Shown here: positions 8,197-16,330 of the stretch, piece after piece
Layout: each line of letters begins with the position of its first letter
Position numbering within the stretch: the stretch's first letter is position 1
Source: Verrucomicrobiota bacterium
GTDB taxonomy: Bacteria > Verrucomicrobiota > Verrucomicrobiae > Limisphaerales > UBA11358
NCBI GenBank assembly: GCA_014860005.1
Contig: JACZKP010000110.1
Location: forward strand, 105,298-169,297
Length of the DNA: 64,000 nt
Direction: 5' to 3'
Translations under genes and position numbers: made by a program
The notes under the pieces: generated by a model
Seen by the model: only the letters and a program-made list of their open reading frames with translations
The model's database searches: none
What the model was told of the DNA's origin: nothing

Positions 8197-8903
8197 TTGA
8201 GTTCCTTGGGTTTCCGGCCCAACGCAAACTCCAGAATGGCGTCGGCATGAAGCCGGGTTGTGTCATACAGTGGCAAGGGCGTGTCGGCAGCCTGAATCAA
8301 GAGAGACAGTTCGGTGCATCCCAGGATGACGGCTTCCACTCCCTGGTGTTCCAAGTCTGTGAGCATGGTGCGCGCGGCAGCACGGGCGGCTGGTTCAACT
8401 CGGCCATGCGAAAGTTCCTCCCAAATAATCCGGTCGAGTTCCTGCCGCTGCAGGCCTTCCGGCACGCGCGTTTCGATGCCACCAGCGGCAAAATGTTTCT
8501 GAAAGAAGCCGAATTCCATGGTGGCTTTCGTTCCGAGCAATGCCACAGTTCGCCGTCCATCGCGTTCGAGGGCCGCAGCGGTGGCGTCCATGATGGTGAG
8601 GATCTCCAGCGGCGATGTACCGCGGATTTGGTCGTAAGCATTGTGCGGCGTATTGGCGAGAATCGCCGCGAACTCTGCGCCGGCAAGCTTCAACCGCTGC
8701 AGCGCGGTCAACAAAATCGCCGCCACGCCGTCCCAATCATTCTTCGCAAACAACGTAACGAGTTGTTGCAGGTTCAAGCTTTCGAGCGTGATTTCCGGAA
8801 AGTTCAATCCGCCCAGCTCCCGATTATATTCGCGGCAGAGAATCTGGTAGTAGTGGACCGTTGATTCCGGACTCAGGCCGCCGATCAAGCCGATGCGTTT
8901 CAT
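8193..8903 (-). CDS. Aspartate/glutamate racemase family protein (YgeA-like)
   Basis: The 236-aa protein begins MKRIGLIGGLSPESTVHYYQ, the typical start of this family, and has two pseudo-symmetric catalytic loops. The first, ILANTPHNAYDQI, has threonine where many racemases carry cysteine, as in the YgeA subgroup. The second, AVILGCTELSLL, keeps its cysteine. The enzyme is expected to racemise an amino acid without a cofactor. The substrate is unknown. It sits three bases after the rhodanese gene and overlaps the DGC gene. An amino-acid racemase in a cysteine/sulfur operon could act on a sulfur amino acid, but this is a guess. Confidence 0.9.
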   Translation of the reverse strand: MKRIGLIGGLSPESTVHYYQILCREYNRELGGLNFPEITLESLNLQQLVTLFAKNDWDGVAAILLTALQRLKLAGAEFAAILANTPHNAYDQIRGTSPLEILTIMDATAAALERDGRRTVALLGTKATMEFGFFQKHFAAGGIETRVPEGLQRQELDRIIWEELSHGRVEPAARAAARTMLTDLEHQGVEAVILGCTELSLLIQAADTPLPLYDTTRLHADAILEFALGRKPKELK

Positions 8904-8906
8904 GCC

Positions 8907-9755
8907 TCATCCCTTTTCGATTTGCGCACCCACGAGATTGCCGTACTCCGTCCAACTGCCGTCGTAGTTCTTCACGTTTTTCAACCCCAGCAGATATTTC
9001 AGCACGAACCAGGTGTGACTAGAGCGTTCACCGATCCGGCAATAAGCGATGGTGTCTTTGTTTGAATCCACCCCTCGTTGTTCCAGATAGATGTTGCGCA
9101 GTTCATCGGCGAGCTTGAACGTGCCATCCGGGTTGACTGCGGTGCTCCAGGGAACGCTTTTCGCGCCGGGAATATGGCCGCCGCGCTGGGCGGTTTCCGT
9201 CATGCCGGGCGGCGCGATGACTTTGCCCGTAAACTCGTCGGGGCTGCGCACGTCCACCAGATTCCACCGACCGCTGGCGACGGCATCGAACACTTGCGGC
9301 AAGCGTGCGCGGAGCGAAGCATCCGCGTCGGCAGCCTCATACCTGACCGGCGTTACGGTGGTTTTGTCCGTTGTCAGCGGTTTGTCGGATTCGTTCAACC
9401 ATTTGACGCGTCCGCCGTTCATGAGCCGAACGTCGCGATGACCGTAAATCTTGAATAGCCAGAAGCCATAGGCTGCGAACCAGTTGTTGTTGTCGCCGTA
9501 ACAAACGACGGTATCGGCGGGGGAAATGCCCGCTTCACCCAGCAGTGTTTCAAAAGCCGCCTTACTGATGATGTCCCGGCCAATTTGATCCTGCAGTTGC
9601 GTTTGCCAGTTGAATCCAATGGCGCCGGGAATGTGGCCGGCTTCGTAGGCTTTCGTGTCCACGTCGATTTCAACGAGCTTGATGCTGGGCTTTCCAAGGT
9701 TCGCTTTGACCCAATCGGTTGTAACGAGGACTTCGGGATTTGCGTAGTTGCTCAT
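8907..9755 (-). CDS. Two-domain sulfurtransferase (rhodanese)
   Basis: This is a 282-aa tandem rhodanese. The inactive-type first domain includes VKLVEIDVDTKAYEAGHIPGA and DTVVCYGDNNNWFA. The catalytic second domain includes WNLVDVRSPDEFTGK and TIAYCRIGERSSHTWF, where CRIGER is the thiosulfate sulfurtransferase-type active loop with the persulfide-forming cysteine. No signal peptide is present, so it is cytoplasmic, unlike some SseA relatives. It lies four bases after the cysteine synthase-like gene and three bases before the racemase gene. It probably supplies or detoxifies sulfane sulfur, which would suit rebuilding Fe-S clusters damaged by NO. Confidence 0.94.
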   Translation of the reverse strand: MSNYANPEVLVTTDWVKANLGKPSIKLVEIDVDTKAYEAGHIPGAIGFNWQTQLQDQIGRDIISKAAFETLLGEAGISPADTVVCYGDNNNWFAAYGFWLFKIYGHRDVRLMNGGRVKWLNESDKPLTTDKTTVTPVRYEAADADASLRARLPQVFDAVASGRWNLVDVRSPDEFTGKVIAPPGMTETAQRGGHIPGAKSVPWSTAVNPDGTFKLADELRNIYLEQRGVDSNKDTIAYCRIGERSSHTWFVLKYLLGLKNVKNYDGSWTEYGNLVGAQIEKG

Positions 9756-9759
9756 AATT

Positions 9760-10833
9760 CTAGGCTTCAGTCCCCGACGCCAGTTCGGGGATGTGTTTGA
9801 CCATGCTGGAAACGTATTTGAAGATGTTGTCCGGAAAAATCATGACGCCGCATCCCACTCGGTCACGGGCGATAATTTGCAGCGCACCCTCCAGAATCAG
9901 CCCGGAACTGGGGCCGGCCAGCAAGCCCTCCGCACGGCACAACTCCAATGCCCGGCGATAGGCCAGCTCGAAATCAATTTCAAGGATGTCGTCCACCAAT
10001 GCGCGATCGAATAGCTTGGAGACCTCCAACTGGCTGAGGTTGCGAAGGCCCGGCACGTCATGCCCTTCGCTCGGTTGCACGGCGACTACTTTGATGCCCG
10101 GCTTCTTCGTGCGCAGAAACTTGCTGACGCCCATAACCGTCCCGCAGGTGCCCAGAGAGGCAAACACATGCGTCACCTGTCCTTCAGTTTGCCGCCAGAT
10201 TTCCGGTCCGGTGGTTTCAAAGTGAGCCTCCACGTTCTTGGCGTTCTCATACTGATTGGGCATCACATAGCGATTTGGCGATGCCTTGGCGTGCGTCTTG
10301 GCCAGGTTTATCGAGCCGTCACCCAGCCCGGGCGCAGGGCAGAGGGCATCGTTCATGACGTCCAGTTCCGCGCCGACAATCTTCAACAACACCTTTTTCT
10401 CCAGCGGAATTTTGTTCGGCACCACGGCCCGCATGTGCAAGCCACGAGCTTGAGCCATAGCCGCGAGGCTGATGCCCGTATTGCCGGAAGTAGGTTCGAC
10501 AATGCCGCGCCCTTCGCCAAGCTCACCGCGTAGTTCAAGATCATGCAGCATCGCCCATGCGGCACGATCCTTGACTGAGCCAAACGGGTTAAACCATTCC
10601 AGCTTGGCCAGTAGTTCGAACTCCTTCGTTTCGTTGAGTCGGTTGATCCGAACAAGTGGCGAGGGATTCTCCACGCTCGGCAGCATCTCGAAGACAGTGT
10701 TGAAGACTCGTCGGCTCAGGTCGCCGCTGGGCGCTGAACCCGTCCAACGGGCGTAGACCGTCTCCTTCTCTGCCGGAGTACCCAATGTCGCAAGGCTCTC
10801 ATCGCCGTCGGTATGCAGAGCTACATCATGCAT
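9760..10833 (-). CDS. PLP-dependent cysteine synthase family protein
   Basis: The 357-aa beta-family PLP enzyme has the aldimine lysine in WFNPFGSVKDRAAW, the substrate loop EPTSGNTGISLA and the phosphate-binding glycine loop SLGTCGTVMGVSKF. A 40-residue N-terminal extension precedes the catalytic fold. It is likely to make cysteine from an activated serine and sulfide or thiosulfate, or to run in reverse and release sulfide; cystathionine beta-synthase-like activity is also possible. It follows the ytfE-like gene by two bases and precedes the rhodanese by four. It is therefore within the transcript headed by the Fe-S repair gene. Confidence 0.92.
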   Translation of the reverse strand: MHDVALHTDGDESLATLGTPAEKETVYARWTGSAPSGDLSRRVFNTVFEMLPSVENPSPLVRINRLNETKEFELLAKLEWFNPFGSVKDRAAWAMLHDLELRGELGEGRGIVEPTSGNTGISLAAMAQARGLHMRAVVPNKIPLEKKVLLKIVGAELDVMNDALCPAPGLGDGSINLAKTHAKASPNRYVMPNQYENAKNVEAHFETTGPEIWRQTEGQVTHVFASLGTCGTVMGVSKFLRTKKPGIKVVAVQPSEGHDVPGLRNLSQLEVSKLFDRALVDDILEIDFELAYRRALELCRAEGLLAGPSSGLILEGALQIIARDRVGCGVMIFPDNIFKYVSSMVKHIPELASGTEA

Positions 10834-10835
10834 GG

Positions 10836-11519
10836 CTACTTCAGGGCCAGCGCTCTGGGAAAGAGCACATTGTTTTCCTGGTGCACATGCTGATGCGTGT
10901 GCTTTTCAAGTTGCGCGAGTCCATCGTAGAGTGCGCGGAAAGTGTTGCAGGCCCACTCTGGCGGAGCGTAATTGTCAGTCAGCTCTTTGAAGCGCGCCAA
11001 GGCCGCACCGGCGTTTTCATGCTCGGATTCCAATTTGGCGAACGCAGCGTCAAGTTGCGTTCTCTGGCCCGATTCCAGTTTGCGGATGGCCGGAAAAACC
11101 ACCTCGTCTTCCTCCTTGGTGTGCGCAACCATTTCGGCCTGGAACGCCTCGAACATTCGTCGCACTTCAAGAAGGCGTGGCTCGTGATCACCGTGTACGC
11201 CTGCCACCTTGCGGGTCATGAAATCCAGCCGTGGCAGCTCTTCGCGCAGGTACTCGTGATGCACCTGCTCAATATGATCACAAAGCTCCGTCAGGCTCAT
11301 CGAATCCGGATTCACCTGAATCGAGTTCGGGGTGTCATCCAGTGCGGTCAGGAGGGCGACGACGGTTGCCGGATCAAGTCCCTTGGCTTGGCAGGCTTCC
11401 GCCAGCGGTTTCTTGCCGCCACAGCAGTAATCAATGCCGAGGTTTTCAAAAATGCGCGATCGCGCAGGCATGGCCCGGACGATTTCGCCAACAGTGGTCT
11501 GTGGAGTTATGCTTTTCAT
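10836..11519 (-). CDS. ytfE: Iron-sulfur cluster repair di-iron protein (RIC/YtfE/ScdA)
   Basis: The ATG at 11519 is preferred. An open frame upstream to 11588 runs into the intergenic region towards the regulatory palindrome. The N-terminal ScdA_N domain (TVGEIVRAMPARSRIFENLG, then DYCCGGKKPL) holds the CCGG motif. The hemerythrin-like C-terminal domain carries spaced His/Glu ligands (HEYLREELPRL; HGDHEPRLLEV; HTKEEDEVVFPAI; HTHQHVHQENNVLFP). RIC proteins repair Fe-S clusters after nitrosative or oxidative damage and release iron. It heads a ten-gene leftward run and is divergent from an NsrR-like gene across a palindrome at 11609-11631. NsrR control of ytfE is known in other bacteria. Confidence 0.94.
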   Translation of the reverse strand: MKSITPQTTVGEIVRAMPARSRIFENLGIDYCCGGKKPLAEACQAKGLDPATVVALLTALDDTPNSIQVNPDSMSLTELCDHIEQVHHEYLREELPRLDFMTRKVAGVHGDHEPRLLEVRRMFEAFQAEMVAHTKEEDEVVFPAIRKLESGQRTQLDAAFAKLESEHENAGAALARFKELTDNYAPPEWACNTFRALYDGLAQLEKHTHQHVHQENNVLFPRALALK

Positions 11520-11608
11520 TGTCGCGTGTTCAGTGACTGCGTGGGCGCTTCGGTCACGAGGGTGATGCGAAGCGGCGTTCAGATTCATTGGAATAAAATA
11601 CCAGCCTA

Positions 11609-11631
11609 AAGATGTATGTCAAATACAGCTT
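11609..11631. promoter_or_regulatory. Putative NsrR operator
   Basis: This is a 23-base inverted repeat centred on position 11620. The left half is AAGATGTATGT. The right half read on the other strand is AAGCTGTATTT, so 9 of 11 positions match. Known NsrR sites are two AAGATGYATTT-type halves arranged this way. The site lies between the divergent ytfE-like and nsrR-like genes and could control both directions. A second, weaker AT-rich half-site may lie nearer the nsrR start, but I could not define it. Confidence 0.8.
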
Positions 11632-11672
11632 TAGCTTGCGCTGGTTTGGTATTTCGATAATCATGTTGAACC

Positions 11673-12104
11673 ATGAGATTGAGCGCTTATTCCGATTACT
11701 CGATTCGAGTGCTGATGCAGACGGCACTGCGTCATCCAGAGCGAGTCACGGTGGATGAAGTTGCCGAGACGTTCGCCATTTCCCGCCACCATCTGGTCAA
11801 GGTGGTCCATGATCTTGGCCGCAGCGGCTATCTCGAAACGCACCGCGGGATCGGCGGCGGGTTCACGCTCGCGCAAACGCCCGAGGAGATTCGTCTGGGT
11901 GACATTGTGCGTCTCGGCGAGGAATCCGAGACGGTGATTGATTGCATGGACCGGAGCAGTCGCACTTGCCGGCTGCTACCCTGCTGCCGCTTGAAAGGCG
12001 TGCTGGATGAGGCGGCAGCCGCATTCTTTGCAGTCCTGGATGGATACACTCTTGCCGACTTGTTGAAACAACCCTCCAAGATGCGTGCAGTACTAAAACT
12101 TTGA
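11673..12104 (+). CDS. nsrR: Rrf2-family regulator, NsrR-like
   Basis: The 143-aa protein begins MRLSAYSDYSIRVLMQTALR, a winged helix of the Rrf2 family, with recognition region FAISRHHLVKVVHDLGRSGY and wing GIGGGFTLAQTPEEI. Three cysteines needed for a [4Fe-4S] or [2Fe-2S] cluster are in CMDRSSRTCRLLPCC, spaced as in NsrR. NsrR senses nitric oxide through the cluster and derepresses NO-detoxifying genes. It lies just upstream of the norZ-type reductase (four-base gap) and downstream of the matching operator, so it probably represses its own unit and the divergent ytfE run. Confidence 0.92.
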   Translation: MRLSAYSDYSIRVLMQTALRHPERVTVDEVAETFAISRHHLVKVVHDLGRSGYLETHRGIGGGFTLAQTPEEIRLGDIVRLGEESETVIDCMDRSSRTCRLLPCCRLKGVLDEAAAAFFAVLDGYTLADLLKQPSKMRAVLKL

Positions 12105-12108
12105 GTCT

Positions 12109-14409
12109 ATGAACTATCGAAAACTCTGGACCAGTTTGATTGTCGTCATCGTGGCTTCGTTTGCGGTTCTGATCTACTACGGGAGGGACCTTTACCATAA
12201 AATGCCTCCGCTTCCGGAAAGAGTGGTGGCGGAAGACGGTTCGGTGCTGTTCACCAAGCAAGAAATTTTGGACGGCCAGAACGTGTGGCAATCGGCTGGC
12301 GGACAACAGATGGGTTCTCTCTGGGGCCACGGAGCGTATGTCGCGCCGGATTGGTCGGCGGACTGGTTACATCGCGAATCGGTCTGGCTGTTGGAACATT
12401 GGGCAAACCAGCGGTTCGGCAAACCTTACGCGGAATTGCCGCCGCCCGAGCAGGCAGGATTGCGGGGAACCCTGCAGATGGAGCTTCGAACCAACACTCA
12501 CGACCCGCAAACGGGGGATCTGACGGTATCCAAGACCCGGGCTGCTGCCATCAGGGCGGTAGCGGAGCATTACAAGAAACTGTTCAGTGACGACCCGGAG
12601 CTGGCGGAATTGAGGGAAGCCTATGCCATCCCTGGGAACGTGCTGCGAGACGACGAACGCCGGCATCAACTCACCGGGTTTTTCTTCTGGGCTTCATGGG
12701 CCTGCGCTGCAAACCGTCCCGGGGAGAACATTAGTTACACCCAGAACTGGCCGCCCGAACCGCTCGTGGCCAATGTGCCGACGGGCGCAAGCGTCATCTG
12801 GTCGGTCATCAGTTTCGTCCTGCTCCTGGCCGGCATTGGCGCCCTCGCGTGGTATTACGCTGTCCTGAAACACAAAGAAGACGAGCCGCACGATCAACCG
12901 GAGAAAGACCCGTTGCTGGGACTGCAGCCGACCCCCTCAATGCGCGCGACGTTGAAATACTTTTGGGTCGTGGCGGCATTGATCGTCGTGCAGGTCATCA
13001 TGGGCGTGGTGACGGCGCACTATGGGGTCGAAGGCAGCGGCTTCTACGGCTTCCCGCTTGCCGAATGGCTGCCGTATTCGGTCACGCGAACGTGGCACAC
13101 CCAGTTGGCCATTTTCTGGATCGCGACGGCCTGGCTGGCGACCGGATTGTTCATCGCTCCCGCGGTATCAGGATACGAACCAAAGTTTCAGCGTGCCGGG
13201 GTGAATTTTCTGTTCGTCTGTCTGCTGGTCATTGTGGTCGGCTCCATGTTCGGAACCTGGTATGGCACGCGCCAAAGGATGGGCTTCGAAATGAATTTCT
13301 GGTTTGGCCACCAGGGCTACGAATACGTGGACCTCGGGCGTTTCTGGCAACTGTTCCTGTTCATCGGCTTGTGGGTTTGGCTGCTGCTGATGGGCCGCGC
13401 CATGTGGCCGGCATTCAAAAAGCCGGGTGAGAATCGCCATCTGCTCGCGTTGTTCATGATCGCTTCGACAGCCATTGCGCTGTTCTACGGCGCCGGCCTG
13501 ATGTGGGGACGCCAAACGCACTACGCGCTGGCGGAATACTGGCGCTGGTGGGTCGTGCATTTGTGGGTGGAAGGTTTCTTTGAAGTCTTCGCCACAGTGG
13601 TCATCGCCTTCTTGTTCACGCGCATGGGCCTGTTGCGCACGAGGACGGCCACGGCGGCGGTGCTGTTCTCGACGACCATCTTTCTGTCGGGTGGAATTCT
13701 GGGCACGTTCCACCACCTGTACTTCAGCGGCACTCCGATTGCCGTGATGGCGTTGGGAGCGACCTTCAGCGCCTTGGAGGTGGTGCCGCTGGTTCTCATC
13801 GGTTTCGAGGCGTACGAAAATCTCACCCTCTCGCGCGCGCGAAAATGGGTGTCGGCCTATCGCTGGCCGATCTACTGCTTCGTCGCCGTTGCCTTCTGGA
13901 ATCTGGTGGGGGCCGGCCTTTTCGGCTTTCTCATCAACCCGCCCATTGCGCTCTACTACATGCAAGGTCTCAACACCACCGCAGTTCACGGGCATACGGC
14001 TTTGTTCGGTGTTTACGGCATGTTAGGCATTGGCCTGATGCTGTTCTGTCTCAAAGGGCTTACGGTTCACCGCACGTGGCGCACGCGGGCGCTCTCCTTC
14101 GCGTTCTGGTCCATTAACATTGGTCTTGCGCTCATGGTACTGTTGTCCGACCTGCCTCGCGGCCTCATGCAAACTGTGGCCAGCGTCAATGAAGGAATGT
14201 GGTGGGCGCGCTCGGCTGAATTCATGCAACAAGGGATCATGGAGACATTCCGCTGGCTGCGCGTCATCGGCGACACCATTTTTGGCATCGGCGTGGTGGT
14301 GCTCGGCTGGTTTGTTCTGGGCATCAAAACGGGCTGGTCGTTGACGGATAAGCCTGACGCTGTGGCGGAGCAATTTTCCGAAAGCGTTGCGTCGCAGGAT
14401 CGAACTTAA
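12109..14409 (+). CDS. norZ: Quinol-dependent nitric oxide reductase, single-subunit
   Basis: The 766-aa membrane enzyme has the length of qNOR. The N-terminus has one helix (LIVVIVASFAVLIYYG), then a large periplasmic domain with EILDGQNVWQSAGGQQMGSLWGHG. The C-terminal NorB-like core has about a dozen helices with haem- and iron-ligating histidines (RTWHTQLAIFW; WWVVHLWVEGFFEVFATV; GTFHHLYFSG; NTTAVHGHTALFGVYGM). It reduces NO to N2O using quinol. The fused N-terminal domain replaces the NorC subunit. It follows nsrR by four bases, so expression is likely NO-induced. No nitrite or N2O reductase is in the window, so detoxification is as likely as respiration. Confidence 0.96.
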   Translation: MNYRKLWTSLIVVIVASFAVLIYYGRDLYHKMPPLPERVVAEDGSVLFTKQEILDGQNVWQSAGGQQMGSLWGHGAYVAPDWSADWLHRESVWLLEHWANQRFGKPYAELPPPEQAGLRGTLQMELRTNTHDPQTGDLTVSKTRAAAIRAVAEHYKKLFSDDPELAELREAYAIPGNVLRDDERRHQLTGFFFWASWACAANRPGENISYTQNWPPEPLVANVPTGASVIWSVISFVLLLAGIGALAWYYAVLKHKEDEPHDQPEKDPLLGLQPTPSMRATLKYFWVVAALIVVQVIMGVVTAHYGVEGSGFYGFPLAEWLPYSVTRTWHTQLAIFWIATAWLATGLFIAPAVSGYEPKFQRAGVNFLFVCLLVIVVGSMFGTWYGTRQRMGFEMNFWFGHQGYEYVDLGRFWQLFLFIGLWVWLLLMGRAMWPAFKKPGENRHLLALFMIASTAIALFYGAGLMWGRQTHYALAEYWRWWVVHLWVEGFFEVFATVVIAFLFTRMGLLRTRTATAAVLFSTTIFLSGGILGTFHHLYFSGTPIAVMALGATFSALEVVPLVLIGFEAYENLTLSRARKWVSAYRWPIYCFVAVAFWNLVGAGLFGFLINPPIALYYMQGLNTTAVHGHTALFGVYGMLGIGLMLFCLKGLTVHRTWRTRALSFAFWSINIGLALMVLLSDLPRGLMQTVASVNEGMWWARSAEFMQQGIMETFRWLRVIGDTIFGIGVVVLGWFVLGIKTGWSLTDKPDAVAEQFSESVASQDRT

Positions 14410-14437
14410 ATTCGATGAATTCCTGAATTCCTGTTCC

Positions 14438-14785
14438 ATGCCTCGCGACCGATTATATCTCTTGAAACCCCATTTCATGGATGCGGGAAAAGGGCCGTAT
14501 TTCTGTCCCGGCTGTGCGCAAATGGTGGGGCTGCTGGAGTTTTACCCTGCGCTCAAGGAACAACTGGAGGTGCGCTGGCTCGATTTCCCGCGACCGCGAC
14601 CAGAGTTGATTGACCTGTTGGGCGAGGAAAATCAAAGCTGTCCCGTGCTGGTGCTGAAGGCTGCTCCAAATGATCCGTCCTCGACACCGGCGCTCCAACA
14701 GGCCAAGGGCCGTTGGTTCGTCGAGGGCGCGGAAGAAATCGCCTGTTATCTGGCGGACGCTCACGGCATCGGAATTCCGCACTGA
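14438..14785 (+). CDS. DUF3088 family protein
   Basis: The ATG at 14438 gives a 115-aa protein (MPRDRLYLLKPHFMDAGKGP) and avoids overlap with norZ. It has the CxxC segment YFCPGCAQMVGLLEFYP followed by a beta-alpha pattern (LEVRWLDFPRPRPELIDLLG; QSCPVLVL; FVEGAEEIACYLADAHG), resembling a thioredoxin-fold or glutaredoxin-like protein. DUF3088 has no settled function. Close linkage to norZ (28-base gap) suggests it is expressed under NO stress and may handle a thiol or metal. The family call is likely but from memory of the pattern only. Confidence 0.75.
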   Translation: MPRDRLYLLKPHFMDAGKGPYFCPGCAQMVGLLEFYPALKEQLEVRWLDFPRPRPELIDLLGEENQSCPVLVLKAAPNDPSSTPALQQAKGRWFVEGAEEIACYLADAHGIGIPH

Positions 14786-14965
14786 TGCCCACATCAAAAT
14801 CCTCCGCCATCGCGCCCGAGCGGTGGGCGGGCTGCTACGCTTTGGCTGGAAGCGCCGAGATCACCGCGAGGTCTCGGAGGAATGTGGCTGCATGCGTATC
14901 AAGAATTCATGACAGAGTGCTGACGAACAGCCAGCACTCTGCGATTGGTCAACAGGTATCGGCGG

Positions 14966-15058
14966 TCAGTTCTTTTTCCGACCGAAATACCAAAAGACGG
15001 CGACACCACCAATGATGATGACCGCCCAGAGCATCCAACGGATGTAATGGTCTTCCAT
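14966..15058 (-). CDS. Possible small single-helix membrane protein, 30 aa
   Basis: The short frame starts ATG at 15058 and encodes MEDHYIRWMLW followed by the hydrophobic run AVIIIGGVAVFWYFG and a basic end RKKN. That is one membrane helix with an inside-positive tail. No clear ribosome site precedes it and I know of no named relative. It sits in an 0.8-kb stretch without other convincing genes, so it may be a real miniprotein or the last piece of a decayed membrane protein gene. Confidence 0.3.
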   Translation of the reverse strand: MEDHYIRWMLWAVIIIGGVAVFWYFGRKKN

Positions 15059-15610
15059 ATTCGCTGTAAAATTTGATTTTCATAAACAAACTGAACTCTC
15101 GCCACACAACGCCGCTGAACCCGTCCTGCGAGTCCAAGCGTGAGTGCAACGAAACCGAAAAGAAAGAGGCTATACCTGACAGGGTGCTCTCGGATAAAGC
15201 GCCGTTCGATGTGAGAATTGCCAGGTTGTGAGAAGGTCGTATGGCGCAAAAGGGAGAAGCTGACCTGCGACCGGCTGGAAATCCCATCGCGAATAAGAGC
15301 AACCCGTGCCAAAGAAATCAGTGCCAGATCTCTTCGCGAACGAATTGTGGAATCCCGCCAGACGAAATTGATGCAACTGCGTCGCCAGAATCGGATCTGA
15401 AACGACAAACGCGGCTTCGACAGAAATGCTTTCGCGAAGCTGACCGCTCGGGGAAAGTCCGCTCGCTTCATGGCGGCCAAGAACACTCGATGGCAGCCAC
15501 GTCAGCGTCAGCAGAATCAGACCAATTAGTTTCACGAAACGTTTCGCCATACGGGCAGATTACGCATTTGACCTTCGCGTGAATAGGCTTATCAGCTTTA
15601 TAGCTTACTA
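15059..15610 (-). pseudogene. Region with decayed or unrecognised minus-strand coding pieces
   Basis: A 126-codon frame (15170-15550) starts with a good signal-peptide-like end (MAKRFVKLIGLILLTLTWLP) but then looks non-coding. A second minus frame continues with a hydrophobic segment (VRYSLFLFGFVALTLGLAG) near 15110-15180. The pieces could be one exported or membrane protein broken by frameshifts, leading into the 30-aa frame at 14966-15058. Equally they may be chance frames. I could not identify a family. No RNA gene or repeat was seen. Confidence 0.25.
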
Positions 15611-16330
15611 TCACCCTGATCGCAGGTGCTCCGCCGCCGGGCGCAGTTCACCATCCTCCATCTCGTAAGTCCGGTCGAACACATCCAGCGAACGATGGTC
15701 GTGGGTCACCACGATAACGGCCGAGCCACGTTCGTGGGCAACCTTCCGGAACAATTCCATCACTTGCCGTCCGCGATGGCTGTCGAGGGCCGCAGTGGGC
15801 TCATCGGCAAGAATCAGACTGGGCTGGTTGGCGAGCGCCCGGGCCACAGCGACGCGTTGTTGTTGTCCGCCTGAAAGCGCGTCCGGCAGATTGCTCGCGC
15901 GGTCGGCCACGCCGAGATAGTCGAGCAATTCCATGGCGCGGCTTCGGGCGGGCCGGGGCGGCGTGTCGTTGATCTCCAAAGCTACTGCGACGTTCTCAAC
16001 CGCGCTGAGAAATGGGATGAGATTAGCTTTCTGGAAGACAAACCCCAGATGCCGCCGCCGGAAGGCACGCACATCCACCAGGGCGCGCGGACCTTCCATC
16101 ACGGGCTCGCCTCCGAGAATGATGCGTCCGGCGGTGGGTGGGTTGATCAAGCCGATTGCGGTGAGAAAGGTGGATTTGCCCGCGCCACTCGGCCCAAGCA
16201 AAGCGACCACTTCTCCGCGAGCCAACCGGAGCGAAACATCCTTCATCGCGACGACCTCGGTGTTGCCCGCGCCGTAGATTTTCGTAAGGCCGAGAGCTTC
16301 GACAGCAGGCGAATGTGGAGCGGCGGTCAT
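15611..16330 (-). CDS. ABC transporter ATPase (MacB/DevA-like)
   Basis: The ATG at 16330 gives about 239 aa and overlaps the permease stop as ATGA. The longer frame upstream is rejected. Walker A is [13 protein letters not shown], the Q-loop [13 protein letters not shown], the signature [15 protein letters not shown] and Walker [14 protein letters not shown]. It matches the LolD/MacB/DevA group that energises FtsX-type permeases. With the permease and HlyD-type adaptor upstream it forms a three-part exporter in the DevBCA style. It is the last gene of the tetR-led run. Confidence 0.95.
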   Translation of the reverse strand: MTAAPHSPAVEALGLTKIYGAGNTEVVAMKDVSLRLARGEVVALLGPSGAGKSTFLTAIGLINPPTAGRIILGGEPVMEGPRALVDVRAFRRRHLGFVFQKANLIPFLSAVENVAVALEINDTPPRPARSRAMELLDYLGVADRASNLPDALSGGQQQRVAVARALANQPSLILADEPTAALDSHRGRQVMELFRKVAHERGSAVIVVTHDHRSLDVFDRTYEMEDGELRPAAEHLRSG

